DNA of 64,000 nucleotides, taken from Piezodorus guildinii. Taxonomy: Eukaryota; Arthropoda; Insecta; Hemiptera; Pentatomidae. Shown here piece after piece: positions 47,234 to 58,038 of this stretch (positions within the stretch are counted from its first letter, which is position 1; every line of letters starts with the position of its first letter). A program made the translations under genes and the position numbers. A model generated the notes under the pieces. That model was not told where the DNA came from, did no database searches, and worked only from the letters and a program-made list of their open reading frames with translations. Location of the stretch: positions 137,220,951 to 137,284,950 of the forward strand of contig CM041292.1 in NCBI GenBank assembly GCA_023052935.1, in the 5' to 3' direction.

Positions 47234-48218
47234 ATAGTCCTCCCACGCTAATTCGGCCAACCACGTAGTCGTTCAGATACTTTGGTGGGCGAGTTTGGCG
47301 GCTTGATCTTCGAAGTTCAGGAGCTTGATCTTGTCTTAATCCTTCGAGATTTGGAGCTTCAATTTCGTCCGCAACAGTAGGGTCTGCCGTGTCCTCTTGC
47401 GGATGGGCTGGAGCAGGCAGAGGAGGATACAGCACCTCTGGATATTGATTGTTTTGGCAGGCATCTTCTTTTGGATTGGTGATTTCCTCGTGGGCAAATG
47501 TGACACATTTCTTTTCTACTCCTGTTCTTCGGAGCTGGTTTATGTGCCTTTTGAAAGAGTAGCCGTTGTCTAATGTGACAATATAGTGTAGACGACCAAG
47601 CTTTTTGCCAATAACACCAGGTCGCCACTGTTGCTTGTTGTTTGTATAATATCGAGCTTGTACTCGATCCCCCACCTTAAGTTGTCTCGCTAGCTCCTTT
47701 GGTTGTGAATGCTGTTCAATGGTTGCAGGCTTAAGAGCGTCCAGTTGGATTCTAATCTGACGATTAAGGAAAAGCTCACTAGGCGTTTTTCCGTTAATGA
47801 GAGGTGTCGCCCTGTACCTAAAAAGAATCTCTAGAATTTTCTTTTTCATAGGGAGATGTTCGTTTTCCATAGCAGCTAACCTGTGTTTTAATGTCTGAAC
47901 ATTCCTCTCAGCGAGTCCGTTAGTTGCTGGATGACCCGGTGCGATGAACCTTTGAGTGATTCCAGCAGCTGCACAGAAGTTCTTGAATTCCTCACTTGTG
48001 AAAATTGTGGCGTTGTCACTCACCATGACGTCTGGGAACCCATTTCGTGCAAAAACCTCTTGCATTAGATCGATGGTCGATGATGATGTTGGAGCAGTGT
48101 TGCTCGGACAGATTTCCGCCCATCTTGATTTTGCATCCACCATTATAAGGAAGTGGTGATTTTGATATGGTCCAGCATAGTCAATGTGTATGCGCTGCCA
48201 ATTTTCTTCTGGCTCCAT
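47229..48218 (-). CDS. Gypsy polyprotein: integrase core and C-terminal region
   Basis: About 330 residues of Ty3/Gypsy integrase. The catalytic core has the first Asp in HIDYAGP, the second in VSDNATIF and the Glu in GLAERNV. A C-terminal beta domain follows (VGDRVQARYY, then RPGVIGKKLG), then a Pro-rich tail ending in a basic stretch. It inserts element cDNA into the host chromosome. The frame differs from the RT part; a small deletion near 48220-48228 is the likely break. All catalytic residues remain. The last about 440 bases are repeated in inverse orientation at 50132-50569. Confidence 0.92.
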   Translation of the reverse strand: MEPEENWQRIHIDYAGPYQNHHFLIMVDAKSRWAEICPSNTAPTSSSTIDLMQEVFARNGFPDVMVSDNATIFTSEEFKNFCAAAGITQRFIAPGHPATNGLAERNVQTLKHRLAAMENEHLPMKKKILEILFRYRATPLINGKTPSELFLNRQIRIQLDALKPATIEQHSQPKELARQLKVGDRVQARYYTNNKQQWRPGVIGKKLGRLHYIVTLDNGYSFKRHINQLRRTGVEKKCVTFAHEEITNPKEDACQNNQYPEVLYPPLPAPAHPQEDTADPTVADEIEAPNLEGLRQDQAPELRRSSRQTRPPKYLNDYVVGRISVGGLL

Positions 48219-50131
48219 CCATGGGTAAGAGGAGCTTTAGGTGGGCTGTTTTGGACCTTCGCGCAGTCAGGACATTCCCTAACTGCTCGCTCTATGTCCT
48301 TGTCGATTGATTTCGAGTAGACATAGCGTCGTGCCAACTGCTTCATTTTTGTTGTCCCGATATGGGTTCGATGAAGCTCATGAAGAACGGCTGGTTGCAA
48401 TGCAGTTGGTATCACAACTCTAGGTCCTCTGAAAAGCACATCTCCTTCAACTGTGAATTCGGTGTTTTCGACTCGGTTTCTGCGAAGTTTTTCAATCAAA
48501 TTGGATAACTCTTCATCGGCTTGATACGCTTGTTTTAGAGCTTGATGTGTCAGGGTCGATGTTCCAATGTGTTGGATTGATGCTTCACAAATTTGCTTCA
48601 CTTCATTATTAATAGCTATGTCCGTACGATCATGTAATGGATTGATTGGGGCTCTAGATAGACAGTCGACGTTTGAGTTTTGTTCGCCTTTCTTGAATTT
48701 CAGAGAATAGTTGAATCCAGAAAGAAAAGCAGCATATCGTTGCAATCTAGCGGAAGTCATCTTTGGTATTTTTGAGTTCTGGTGAAAAATTCGCACGAGA
48801 GGCTGGTTGTCGGTTACCAGTGTAAAAGGTCGTGAAAATAGATACTGATAGAAGTGATCCACTGAAAAAATTATAGCTAGTGCCTCACGGTCGAGTTGTG
48901 AATATCCTTGTTCGGCTGGAGTTAAGGATCTGGAGGCAAATGCAATGGGATGTTCTACTCCTCCCACGATGTGAGAAAGGATACCCGCCACTCCATGTGG
49001 ACTTGCATCACATGCTAATTGAACTGGCAGTTGTGGATCAAACGGAGTTAATACCGTATCGCTCGAAATTTCTTGCTTCAAACGAAGAAAAGCAGCTTCA
49101 TGTTTTGCTAGCCATTTAAAACTATTGTTGGTTTTTAAGAGGTCACGTAGCGGCGCTGTGAGAGTTGAAGCGTTTTGGATAAAGCGAGAATAATATGTGA
49201 CCATACCAAGAAATCGTCGAAGAGCTTCAACATTTGTTGGTCTAGGCATGTTTACGATCGCAGCAATTTTCGATGGTGCTTTTGATATCGTGTTGTGCTT
49301 GACAACATGGCCTAGGAAGTCAATTTCTTCCTGAAACAGGACACACTTTCGCTGGTTTAGGCGTAGATTGAATTTTTGAAGTTGTTTAAGACAGGTGTCC
49401 AAGTTGGCTGCACATTCATCTTTTGATTCTCCATGGACAACTATATCATCGAAGTAGTACTCGCATTTTGGAACGTCATGAAGTATTTGATCGATTATAC
49501 GGTTGAATTCTGCAGGCGCTGTTTTGATTCCGAAAGACAGACGGTTCATGCGGTATGAACCTTTATGTGTTGTTATAGTCTGAATTTCAGCTGATGCCGG
49601 GTCACATTTGATGTGTAGGTACGCCTTGTACAGATCTAAACGGCAAAAGTATTTTGAATTGCGAAGGTTATCCAATATATGGTTGATTTTCTTAACAGGA
49701 TAATGTGCGTTAACAAGCCTTTCGTTTACACCAATTTTGTAATCAACGCATAAGCGCACTCCTCCATCGATCTTCGGAATAATAACCAAGGGTGATCCCC
49801 AGTCGCTAGTAGCAACTTTCGTTATGATTCCAGTCTCTTCCAAGGATTGAAGTTCCTTTTCTACGCGATCTCTAAGGGCGTAGGGCACTTCACGTTCTCT
49901 ATGGTAAACTGGTTTTGCGTTTTCACGAAGCTTGAGAGACACTTCGAATCCTGGAACGCAGCCTATTTTCTCGTCGAAAACCTGTGGGTATCGGGCGCTA
50001 ATTTCATCAATATTGTAGACGTAGCTAATGGTTGATGATTGGGAGCAGGAGAGGTCATCAATTGACTGCAGGTCGATGTTGAGTTTTCTGATCCATGCAC
50101 GGCCAAGGATCGCAGCATATTCGTTCGGAAC
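48219..50131 (-). CDS. Gypsy polyprotein: reverse transcriptase, RNase H, integrase zinc finger
   Basis: About 640 residues. RT: PLVIIPKIDGGVRLCVDY, YFCRLDLYKAYLHI, LSFGIKTAPAEF, and the active site YFDD (near 49445) in place of the common YVDD/YIDD. RNase H: LACDASPHGVAG, FASRSLTPAEQGYSQLDREA, LVTDNQPL. Integrase zinc-binding HHCC around ELHRTHIG and ECPDCAKVQ. The start is missing: gag, protease and the 5' LTR side are replaced at about 50132 by an inverted copy of the integrase end. The reading frame is long and uninterrupted, so the copy is young. Confidence 0.93.
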
Positions 50132-50569
50132 CGAGTACAAGCTCGATATTATACAAACAACAAGCAACAGTGGCGACCTGGTGTTATTGGCAAAAAGCTT
50201 GGTCGTCTACACTATATTGTCACATTAGACAACGGCTACTCTTTCAAAAGGCACATAAACCAGCTCCGAAGAACAGGAGTAGAAAAGAAATGTGTCACAT
50301 TTGCCCACGAGGAAATCACCAATCCAAAAGAAGATGCCTGCCAAAACAATCAATATCCAGAGGTGCTGTATCCTCCTCTGCCTGCTCCAGCCCATCCGCA
50401 AGAGGACACGGCAGACCCTACTGTTGCGGACGAAATTGAAGCTCCAAATCTCGAAGGATTAAGACAAGATCAAGCTCCTGAACTTCGAAGATCAAGCCGC
50501 CAAACTCGCCCACCAAAGTATCTGAACGACTACGTGGTTGGCCGAATTAGCGTGGGAGGACTATTGTAA
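50132..50569 (+). pseudogene. Inverted duplicate of the Gypsy integrase C-terminus
   Basis: The same sequence as the minus-strand 47229-47663, now on the plus strand, ending in the same stop and followed by the same LTR. All stretches I compared are identical. The junction with the minus-strand RT part lies around the shared bases CGAGTACAAGCTCG. Confidence 0.9.
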
Positions 50570-50674
50570 CTATTGTTAAAATCGATTATCGGTTGTATCT
50601 TAAACCTCCTTGCAATAACCTATTAATCTTGTTATAACTTTTAATTATATCAATAAAGAAGTGTTTTTGTTTCA
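50565..50674 (+). repeat. Gypsy LTR-like segment 3 (plus)
   Basis: 110 bp, TGTAAC...TTTCA, identical by eye to segment 1; followed by AGTATATTACG. Confidence 0.85.
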
Positions 50675-51244
50675 AGTATATTACGAATTATTACCATTAG
50701 TCACAACACTATCATAAAGGTATATTTACTTAATTTTATTTATGATTATTATTTTTTTTTTTTGTAATTTCCCTTTCTCTTTCTATTCTGCTCAACCCTA
50801 TAATGAACATAAAGCTAAAATTCGTATAGATATATTTTTGAAATCAAATATTTGTTCTTTTAAATCGAATTATATCAATTTTTTATTTTTATTTTATCAC
50901 TATTATTATTTTTTAAATAGAATCATCTGGAATGTGATAAACTGCACTATTTAGCAGTATTAGAGCTTTTCAATGTGATAAGATAAATAGAGGGATGAAA
51001 GGAAAGTATGGGGATTATGTTTCTATTTTCTTCTCAATTAACTTAGTCCAAAAACATTGTATAATCATTGGCCTAGGTAATTGATTAATGTAATTGACTA
51101 TTCACAAAAACTGTATTATAAGGTTCTAACTGCTAAATACTCTTATATAGTCAATACGTTTTGTATTCTAATATCACTTTAACTATGAAACATTCACTTA
51201 GCTCTTATTTATTTATGTATGTATGTACCAGCGTGTGTCTGTGA

Positions 51245-51301
<57 letters not shown>

Positions 51302-51429
51302 TTCATTTTTTTTTTCTTTCATCATTATTATTTTTTTTATTTACCTTTTTTTATATATAAATTTAGTTATTTATCTATTCTCTTTGTTTAACTATTAATT
51401 CAAACCATTTATCTAATTATAAAGCAGAC
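50675..51429. other. AT-rich spacer with (AT)n
   Basis: An (AT)n array at 51249-51297; otherwise pyrimidine-rich and AT-rich DNA with no gene. Confidence 0.5.
51249..51297. repeat. (AT)n microsatellite
   Basis: About 24 AT units. Confidence 0.95.
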
Positions 51430-52490
51430 TTGTGTAGAATTGTGATCTCGATGAACTCAATTTGTTGTTTACATCCCACTCTCTGGACAAGGAACATGAG
51501 AGTGGCTTCATTTTACCTACTAATGAAGAAGTCGACGATCTCATCTTTGAAGAAATCTGTGAAGACGATGTTGCTTGGAGCATTGGTAGGGTTAGGTCCG
51601 GTGCTGCAGGAGATGATGGGATCTCAAAGGCAATGATTGAAAAAATGTAGACTGGCAAAGTACTTATTAATATTCTAAACGCATCTCCTCAGCAGTGCAG
51701 GTTCCCAGACGCGTGGAAGTGAGCAATTATTAAACCCATTCCGAAGAAAATTAAGCACAGAGAGCCCGATTGCTGTTCTACCTGTTTTGTCGAAGATTCT
51801 TGAGAGATTGGTCGAGAGGGACTTGATGACTGTCTCCCCACCAATCCGGTTTTAGACGCTCCACACTATTTTAAAGGATATTAGACAAGCAATGGACGAT
51901 CGAATGATAACAATATTTGTTTCATTAGACTTTACGAGAGCGTTTGGTTCGGCCGACCGTAAAACGCTGCTAAAGAAATTTGGAAGCTTCGGTGTTGGGG
52001 AACCGGTCTTACAATGGCTCAGGTCTTATCGTAGTGAGCGGCTTCAACAAGTTGAGACTCCAAGAGAAGCGTCTGGATGGTTGGAATGCAGTACAGATGT
52101 ACCTCAGGGTTCGGTCCTGGGACCACAATTTTTCCTAGGTTACATAAATGACGTAGCTAACACACTTAGATACTGTAGAATACATATGTTTGCCTATGAT
52201 GTGTTCATTTGGGCTTCTGCTTACCAGAGGACGTGGTCTTTGCGGCAGGTGAACAAGGACTTGGAAGAAATTAGGCTCTGGGCATCCACTCATAGGCTTT
52301 ACCTTAACAGCATGAAATCACGCTGGATGCTGATCGGTAGCAATAAACTGTTGGTGAAGCCTGAAAAGGATGTCTTGCTACCTCCGTTGATGATATTTTA
52401 TCAGACTATCCCGCGCTGTGACAAGATGAAGGTCCTAGGCGTTATAATCAGCAACACCTTGTCTTGGCGCGAACATGCCAGTCTAGTTGT
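51430..52490 (+). pseudogene. Jockey/R1-type LINE reverse transcriptase fragment
   Basis: The first part (51462-51720) reads AWSIGRVRSGAAGDDGISKA and FPDAWK..IIKPIPKK, the RT finger start. The second part (51892-52490) reads FVSLDFTRAFGSADRKTLL, DVPQGSVLGPQFFLGYIND and MKVLGVIISNTLSWREH. The catalytic motif is FAYD in place of F/YADD, losing one essential Asp. The stretch between the parts is frameshifted. A nonsense codon follows MIEKM at 51648-51650. Confidence 0.82.
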
Positions 52491-52925
52491 GCTAATAAAC
52501 AAAAATTCCACCCCATTGATGGGGGAGCCGTCAGCGCCCGCGCTTTCGGTTAGTGAAATAGACACTCTTACTAACAGTAAAGAAAATAATGTATGGGAGG
52601 TTGTGATAGGAAGAAAAAGACCTCTCAATAGTGATAAAGACACACCACATTAAAAACGACCAAGTCAGGTTATTCCTACTAGCAACAGCTTTGAAGTACT
52701 CTCACATACTACTGAACCAAAACATTTCTCTGAACAAACGACAAACAAAAATGAAAAGGTACCACCTATTTTTATCAATGGTATTCAAAACTACTCACAT
52801 TTTGTGTCATTTTTAGAAAAAGAAGCAGGCCATCAAAAGTTTAAAATAAAATCAACCCTGAAAGGTATAACTGTATACACAGACACCCCGACAACATACC
52901 GAAAACTCACTGTTTTTACATAGAT
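52491..52925 (+). pseudogene. LINE ORF1 (gag-like) fragment fused behind the RT fragment
   Basis: Starting at about NKNSTPLMG, the open frame continues from the RT into a hydrophilic linker (NSKENNVWEVVIGRKRP) typical of ORF1 N-terminal parts. After a stop and shift, PPIFINGIQNYSHFVSFLE, HQKFKIKSTLKGITVYTDT and YRKLTVF match the RNA-binding/PRE_C2HC region of Jockey-type ORF1. ORF1 normally precedes the RT, so the order is reversed here. Confidence 0.6.
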
Positions 52926-53104
52926 ACCTACAGTGAGCTGCTGGACTGTGGACTGTCCATAGTCTTGTAATACATTTCGATTGCCTTCAATCTTGGATGT
53001 TCAAAATCTGAAGGTGGGGCTGATTCACTGCTATGCTATGTTAAAGAGAAAAAATGCTTAGTTATACACGATGAAATTTATTAATTGAACGTTGTTAATC
53101 AGTT

Positions 53105-53575
53105 GTTTGTTGTTGTTGTTTGTTAGGGCTTTAAGGAGTAAAACCTCAAGGTCATCAACGCCTGTGCATATTTAATTTTTAATCGCTAAGATGATATTAG
53201 AAAAGAAAAGATAAAAATAGAATGTGGTGGAAAAAGGAAGCATAATTAAATTAAACAATTGTCATAAATTTAAGGAAAATACATAAATATCAATAAAGGT
53301 TTCCAAAAATAATAATAAGTGAATGAATAAAAAAAAAAATTAAATACTAATAATATTAAGTAAATCACTAATAATCACTGCAGATATATAATACTAAATA
53401 CGATAAGTGCTATAGTTTATTTCATATTTTATTTATATTTAAAAAGTTCAGTACTTTTGATATTTTGGCTATATCATCACCTAGACTAATTGAAATGTCT
53501 GGAGTAAGTCCCAATGTATTCAGACTCGAAATGTATAAGGGACATTCTTGGAAAATATGGGTTGTTAATCAGTAA
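53105..53575 (-). mobile_element. Jockey-type LINE 3' end, antisense
   Basis: The minus-strand frame HIFQECPLYISSLNTLGL, then LGDDIAKISKVLNFLN, is the usual end of Jockey RNase-H-like regions. An AT-rich 3' UTR follows, with gcgttgatgaccttgaggt and an (AAC)n tail at the left end (53105-53125 on plus as TTGTTG). Related to 40775-41165. Confidence 0.6.
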
Positions 53576-54044
53576 ACCTCCCTTAAATCCCACTCAATTA
53601 TCTTTTATTGACTTTTTTTTTATCTCTTGATATTCCCTTTTTTTTTTGTGCCATCTTATCTGGACGAAAGTAAATCTAACACGGATTTAATCGTTTGCAT
53701 AGTATTGCTAAAATCATTGTTAATCCTTTAGAATATAATAGATTAATGGAGTTAAAAAAAAACAATTTATAATGGCCATAATGCTTTATATACCTTCAGA
53801 ATATAAATTTATTATTTTTATCCTTGCTTCCAAACATTCATATAATATAGTTTTATTTTTTACCATATGTTTGGTTGTGACTGCAGAAAGAAATAGATGT
53901 GTAAACATTTTTTCCTATAAAACCATTGGGATAAACATTGATTAGATGGATACGGTGTATTTTTTTTTTTTTTTACTGAAGTAAAAATAAAGCAAATTTA
54001 TCTTTTTTTTTTTTTTTTTTCTCTGTGGCAGATAAGAGGAAAGT
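53576..54044. other. Upstream region of the second group-7-like gene
   Basis: AT-rich with long T-runs (about 53960-53976 and 54001-54020). Nothing else recognised. Confidence 0.4.
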
Positions 54045-54050
54045 TATAAA
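54045..54050 (+). promoter_or_regulatory. TATA box of the second group-7-like gene
   Basis: TATAAA 39 bases before the ATG at 54084, the same spacing as in the paralogue. Inferred from position. Confidence 0.6.
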
Positions 54051-54083
54051 ACGGAAGAATTTACGTCTGAAGGTATATTCAAT

Positions 54084-54728
54084 ATGCTTCAACTGCTGTG
54101 TCTTCTCCTCATCTCAGGTCAAACCTTTGATGTTTCTTTCCTAAACCAAATTATAGATAATGCATTGGAGACAAGCAACGCTGCTATGGTGCAATCGAAA
54201 AGTGATACCATCTATATTCCGACCATGCGTTACGATTGGAGTTATCAGAATCTCCTCTATAGCTTGTCAGGGTATATGAAGTGTTGGAACATTTATATCA
54301 AGTCTTTATCTACTCTGAAAAGAAAGGAAAACGTAACTATGGTGGCATCAAGAGATCAAGTTACTGTGACCTTGGCCATAGGACTAGATACAATAGAAGT
54401 TCTATTTGACAAGTGTCGATTCAACGTTAGGGATTTATTCTCGATAACCCAGCGCTACAACGTATCTATAGGGTTAACTAATTTCCATATAAAAGCCACA
54501 GTGTATAAAAACGGTAGCGAATGCATATCACATCTGGACAATATTAGAATGGTTGATATTGAGGATATGCAAGTTCAAACTGGACACAACATTTTTCACA
54601 AGATTGAAGATCTTTTTCTCAGCGGGTACATTGGCAGAAGCTTGCCCGAGTTAATTGATGTCCATCTAAACCGGAAAGTCTTCTTAAAATTTATGAGTGA
54701 AGATCTAGGATTCCCTCATGTGTGGTGA
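54084..54728 (+). CDS. Secreted group-7-allergen-like (TULIP-type) protein, paralogue 2
   Basis: 214 residues, single exon, intact. Signal peptide MLQLLCLLLISGQTF, then the same plan as the protein at 35408: helix FLNQIIDNALETSNAA, LSGYMKCWNIYIKSL, VTLAIGLDTIEVLF, DLFSITQRYNVS, HLDNIRM, and a C-terminal helix after VQTGHNIFHKIEDL. Cys 67, 111 and 147 match Cys 68, 112 and 148 of the paralogue; the late Cys near position 213 is missing. The two have diverged strongly, with most identity in signal peptide, SGYM/SGHM, LFS.TQ, NG.EC and HKIED. Several NxS/T sites appear (NVT, NVS, NGS). It is probably an extracellular lipid- or ligand-binding protein; role unknown. An old local duplication is the simplest explanation. 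Confidence 0.65.
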   Translation: MLQLLCLLLISGQTFDVSFLNQIIDNALETSNAAMVQSKSDTIYIPTMRYDWSYQNLLYSLSGYMKCWNIYIKSLSTLKRKENVTMVASRDQVTVTLAIGLDTIEVLFDKCRFNVRDLFSITQRYNVSIGLTNFHIKATVYKNGSECISHLDNIRMVDIEDMQVQTGHNIFHKIEDLFLSGYIGRSLPELIDVHLNRKVFLKFMSEDLGFPHVW

Positions 54729-54883
54729 TATGTTCTAGTATTAAAATAGTGTGGCGAAGCCCCAACGTTATACTCAGATTTCATTTGTAAGAGCTCATTC
54801 TATAAATATTTTTATTTAGTTACAGTAGAAATTTCTAATTAATGTTTTCCTATAATCATAATCCATAAAAATATTCCCTCACC
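54729..54883. other. 3' flank of paralogue 2
   Basis: Short AT-rich 3' flank. No canonical AATAAA stands out. Confidence 0.35.
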
Positions 54884-57800
54884 GAAAATTAGAAACTATT
54901 TAGTGACTTACTCTAATTAGCTATTAATTAATTATCAAACTAAAAAACGATAATTCAAAAAGTTAAAAACAAAATTTGTGTTTATACATATTCCATGGTA
55001 TGGAATCCCAAACCAGTAATTAGGTTAAATAATTTAAAAAAACGGGTATTATTGAGTGTTTTCTAGTATACTTTAAAGCCATAACAATTTAATTTTTTTA
55101 AAACTAGAATTGAGACGTTGATTTCCAAAAGGTACTATATCCACTTTAGACAATTTTAAAGGAAACGTAAAAATCTTTCATTTGTTTATTATTGGACCAA
55201 TTTACGTGATTCTTTTTTTATTAAAATCTAATGTTGATTTTTATGCGAGTTATCAACTTATTATTTCAAATTATTGCTCTTTCCTGTTGACTTTTAAACA
55301 ATATAATATGGATATAGTACTTTTTGGAATGAAACGTGAATATAGTACTTTTTGGAAAGAATTAAAAGGGATATAGTACTTTTTGGAAGAATATAACGAG
55401 CGGTAATTTGGTAACAGTCACTATAACCTTCATAATACCTTACTGATAACTAACTTCTTTACTAAGTTATGTGTATTTCCTTATTCTCCCTCTGAGAAAT
55501 ATCTTTCTTTGTTGGTTAATTACATTGATTATCTATTCTTCATAAAAAAAGTAAATATTCAAAGGACAATTTATATATTTATGGCACTATAATAAGAAAG
55601 CTTGTAATTATGAAGATTGTTTTGAACTTGTATTACTATTTGTGTGAATTTAGCAAATTTTTCTATATTATTCACTACGTGTGAACAATATTTAACTACA
55701 GAGACTGATAAATAAATTACTTTTGAGCTTTTATTTTACATACAAAAATCAAATATACCTTATTATCAAGTTAGATCAGGCACGGTTTTACCTCTCATAT
55801 TTAGCAAGTTGGTGAAATAATAATTCCATCTATTTGTTGGATCAACTACCATTATTCTATTAAAATGTGAGTTTCTGAAATTTTTTAAACTAAATTTATG
55901 TTGCTGCAAGAACAAAAACTATTTAAAAAAAACTTAATTTAATTGACAAACGACGAGAACAGAAGCGACGCAATTAAGTTGTTTAAAACAGCATAAAAAA
56001 TTATTATTAGGTTAAAACCATTGATAAAAATAATAGAGGTGACTCAAGACGTGTTAAATGAACCAATAAAAATGCCAAAAATTAAGAAAACTATAAATTA
56101 TTGGTAATATATTACGGGATTATGTGCTTCTGCTGTATAGTAGGAAATATAGTACCTTTTGGAAGACAATGAAAGGAAAGGTTATATCTGCTTACCTTTT
56201 GTAAGGAAATGTTTTTAGTAGCTTGTGGAATGAAATGCAATTTTCAAATACGTTTTTAAAGGATTTTTATGTTTTTTAGAGAAAATCTGATGACGGATTT
56301 AGATAAAACTAAACTATTAGAATTCAAATATGTCAAAATATCAATTTCGAAAAAAATGTCCTTTAGTACCTTTTGGAAATCAACGACTCAATTCAGTAGC
56401 TATGAGTAATAGACAAATATGTCAACTTTTCCAAAATATATAAACGAGGATAAGTATTTACTATGAACAATATTACGAATGGTAAAATTCAAACCTGATC
56501 ATTGTATGTGTTAGATAAAAATAAGTAAAATAAAATAAAACACAATTTAAAGAAATAAACATTAATATTTTTTTGCGAATGGGATTTTACTGTCATATTT
56601 TCGAAGATGTCCTTTCAGTCCTTAAGTCTATTGATAAATTTATAGATTATTTTTAGATTACTAAAATTATTGGAATTATTTAGTGACGCTCTAATTAGCT
56701 ATTAATTAATCATCAAACTAAAAAATGATAATTCAAATAGTTGAATAAAAAATTTGTGTTTATACATATACATAACAGTATGGAATCCCAAACCAGTAAT
56801 GAAGTTAAATAATTGAAAAAAACGGGTGTTATTGAGTGTTTTCTAATATACTTTAAAACCATAACAATTTATTTAGTTTTTTAAACTAGAATTTAGTAGC
56901 TATGAGTAATAGAGAAATATGCTAACATTTCCAAAATATATAAACGAGGTAAATATATAAAGTATTTACTATAAACAATATTACGAATGATAAAATTCAA
57001 ACCTGATCCGTGTATGCGCTAGTGAAGTAAAAATAAAATATAATGGAACATAATTTAAAAAATAAACATTAATATTTTTTGCGAATGTTTATTGTCATAT
57101 TTTCGAAGATGTCCTTTCAATCTACGAGTCTATTAGTAAATTTTAAAGTTTATATTTTTCACACTCATATTATGGTTCAAGGGGAATTATGTTATTATAG
57201 AATTATTTTACGAACATAAATTATTTCTGAAGGTGTTTTTTTTGAAGATACGCTCTGTTAATACTTATATCTTATCTTAATACAAATCTATTAATACTGC
57301 ACTAAAACCAGTGATAGAGATACCATTCTAAAGATTATCTTTACCGTTATTGAAGAAAAATAACAGCCGAAAAAACTATTTTGTTGAAGACAGATCGGTC
57401 AAATGGATTTTACAATGTCTACTCCAGACAGCTGATCAACTAATTTTATTTACGAATATATATATATATATATTCGTGTATGCGCTAGTGAAGTAAAAAT
57501 AAAATATAATGGAACATAATTTAAAAAATAAACATTAATATTTTTTGCGAATGTTTATTGTCATATTTTCGAAGATATCCTTTCAATCTACGAGTCTATT
57601 AGTAAATTTTAAAGTTTATATTTTTCACACTCATATTATGGTTCAAGGGGAATTATGTCATTAATCAGTCTTTTTCTATTAAATTTACAGTCAGAATTAT
57701 TTTACGAACATAAATTATTTCTGAAGGTGTTTTTTTTGAAGATACGCTCTGTTAATACTTATATCTTATCTTAATACAAATCTATTAATACTGCACTAAA

Positions 57801-57947
57801 TCCAGTGATAGAGATACCATTCTAAAGATTATCTTTACCGTTATTGAAGAAAAATAACAGCCGAAAAAACTATTTTGTTGAAGACAGATCGGTCAAATGG
57901 ATTTTACAATGTCTACTCCAGACAGCTGATCAACTAATTTTATTTAC

Positions 57948-57953
<6 letters not shown>
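54884..57953 (+). repeat. Divergent tandem array of about 0.5-0.8 kb units
   Basis: Unit 1: 54884-56640 including the inserted element at 55112-56389. Unit 2: 56671-57473. Unit 3, a partial copy of the right part of unit 2: 57474-57953. Landmarks: ctctaattagctattaatta, tatggaatcccaaaccagt, tattgagtgttttcta, gtagctatgagtaata, ccaaaatatataaacgagg, cattttcgaagatgtcctttc-like. Units 2 and 3 are nearly identical over about 460 bp, so that step is recent; unit 1 is older. Confidence 0.85.
55112..56389. mobile_element. 1.28-kb TIR element flanked by AATT, with empty site preserved nearby
   Basis: Inverted ends of about 27 bp with one mismatch: left GAGACGTTGATTTCC, right inverted GAGTCGTTGATTTCC, both continuing AAAAGGTACTA. 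AATT flanks both sides (55108-55111, 56390-56393). In the next tandem unit the same locus reads CTAG-AATT-TAGTAGC (about 56885-56899), without the element. Interior AT-rich, no transposase; the end motif recurs inverted three times at 55311-55388 and once near 56148 as subterminal repeats. The short copy at 8675-9013 has the same ends and the same AATT flanks. Confidence 0.85.

Positions 57954-58035
<82 letters not shown>
57950..58035. repeat. (AT)n microsatellite
   Basis: About 43 AT units. A short (AT)n also marks the junction of units 2 and 3 at about 57457-57471. Confidence 0.95.

Positions 58036-58038
<3 letters not shown>

Noticed and set aside
50028..50228. Plus-strand open frame across the Gypsy junction
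   Set aside because: Antisense to pol and then crossing the inverted junction; not a separate gene.
54160..54728. Second group-7-like gene as a pseudogene of the first
   Set aside because: Full length, no stop, signal peptide, conserved Cys and TATA spacing argue for a functional gene.
55311..55388. Threefold atatagtactttttgga repeat as a possible CRISPR or satellite
   Set aside because: Spacing is irregular and the motif is the inverted end of the surrounding TIR element; subterminal repeats explain it.
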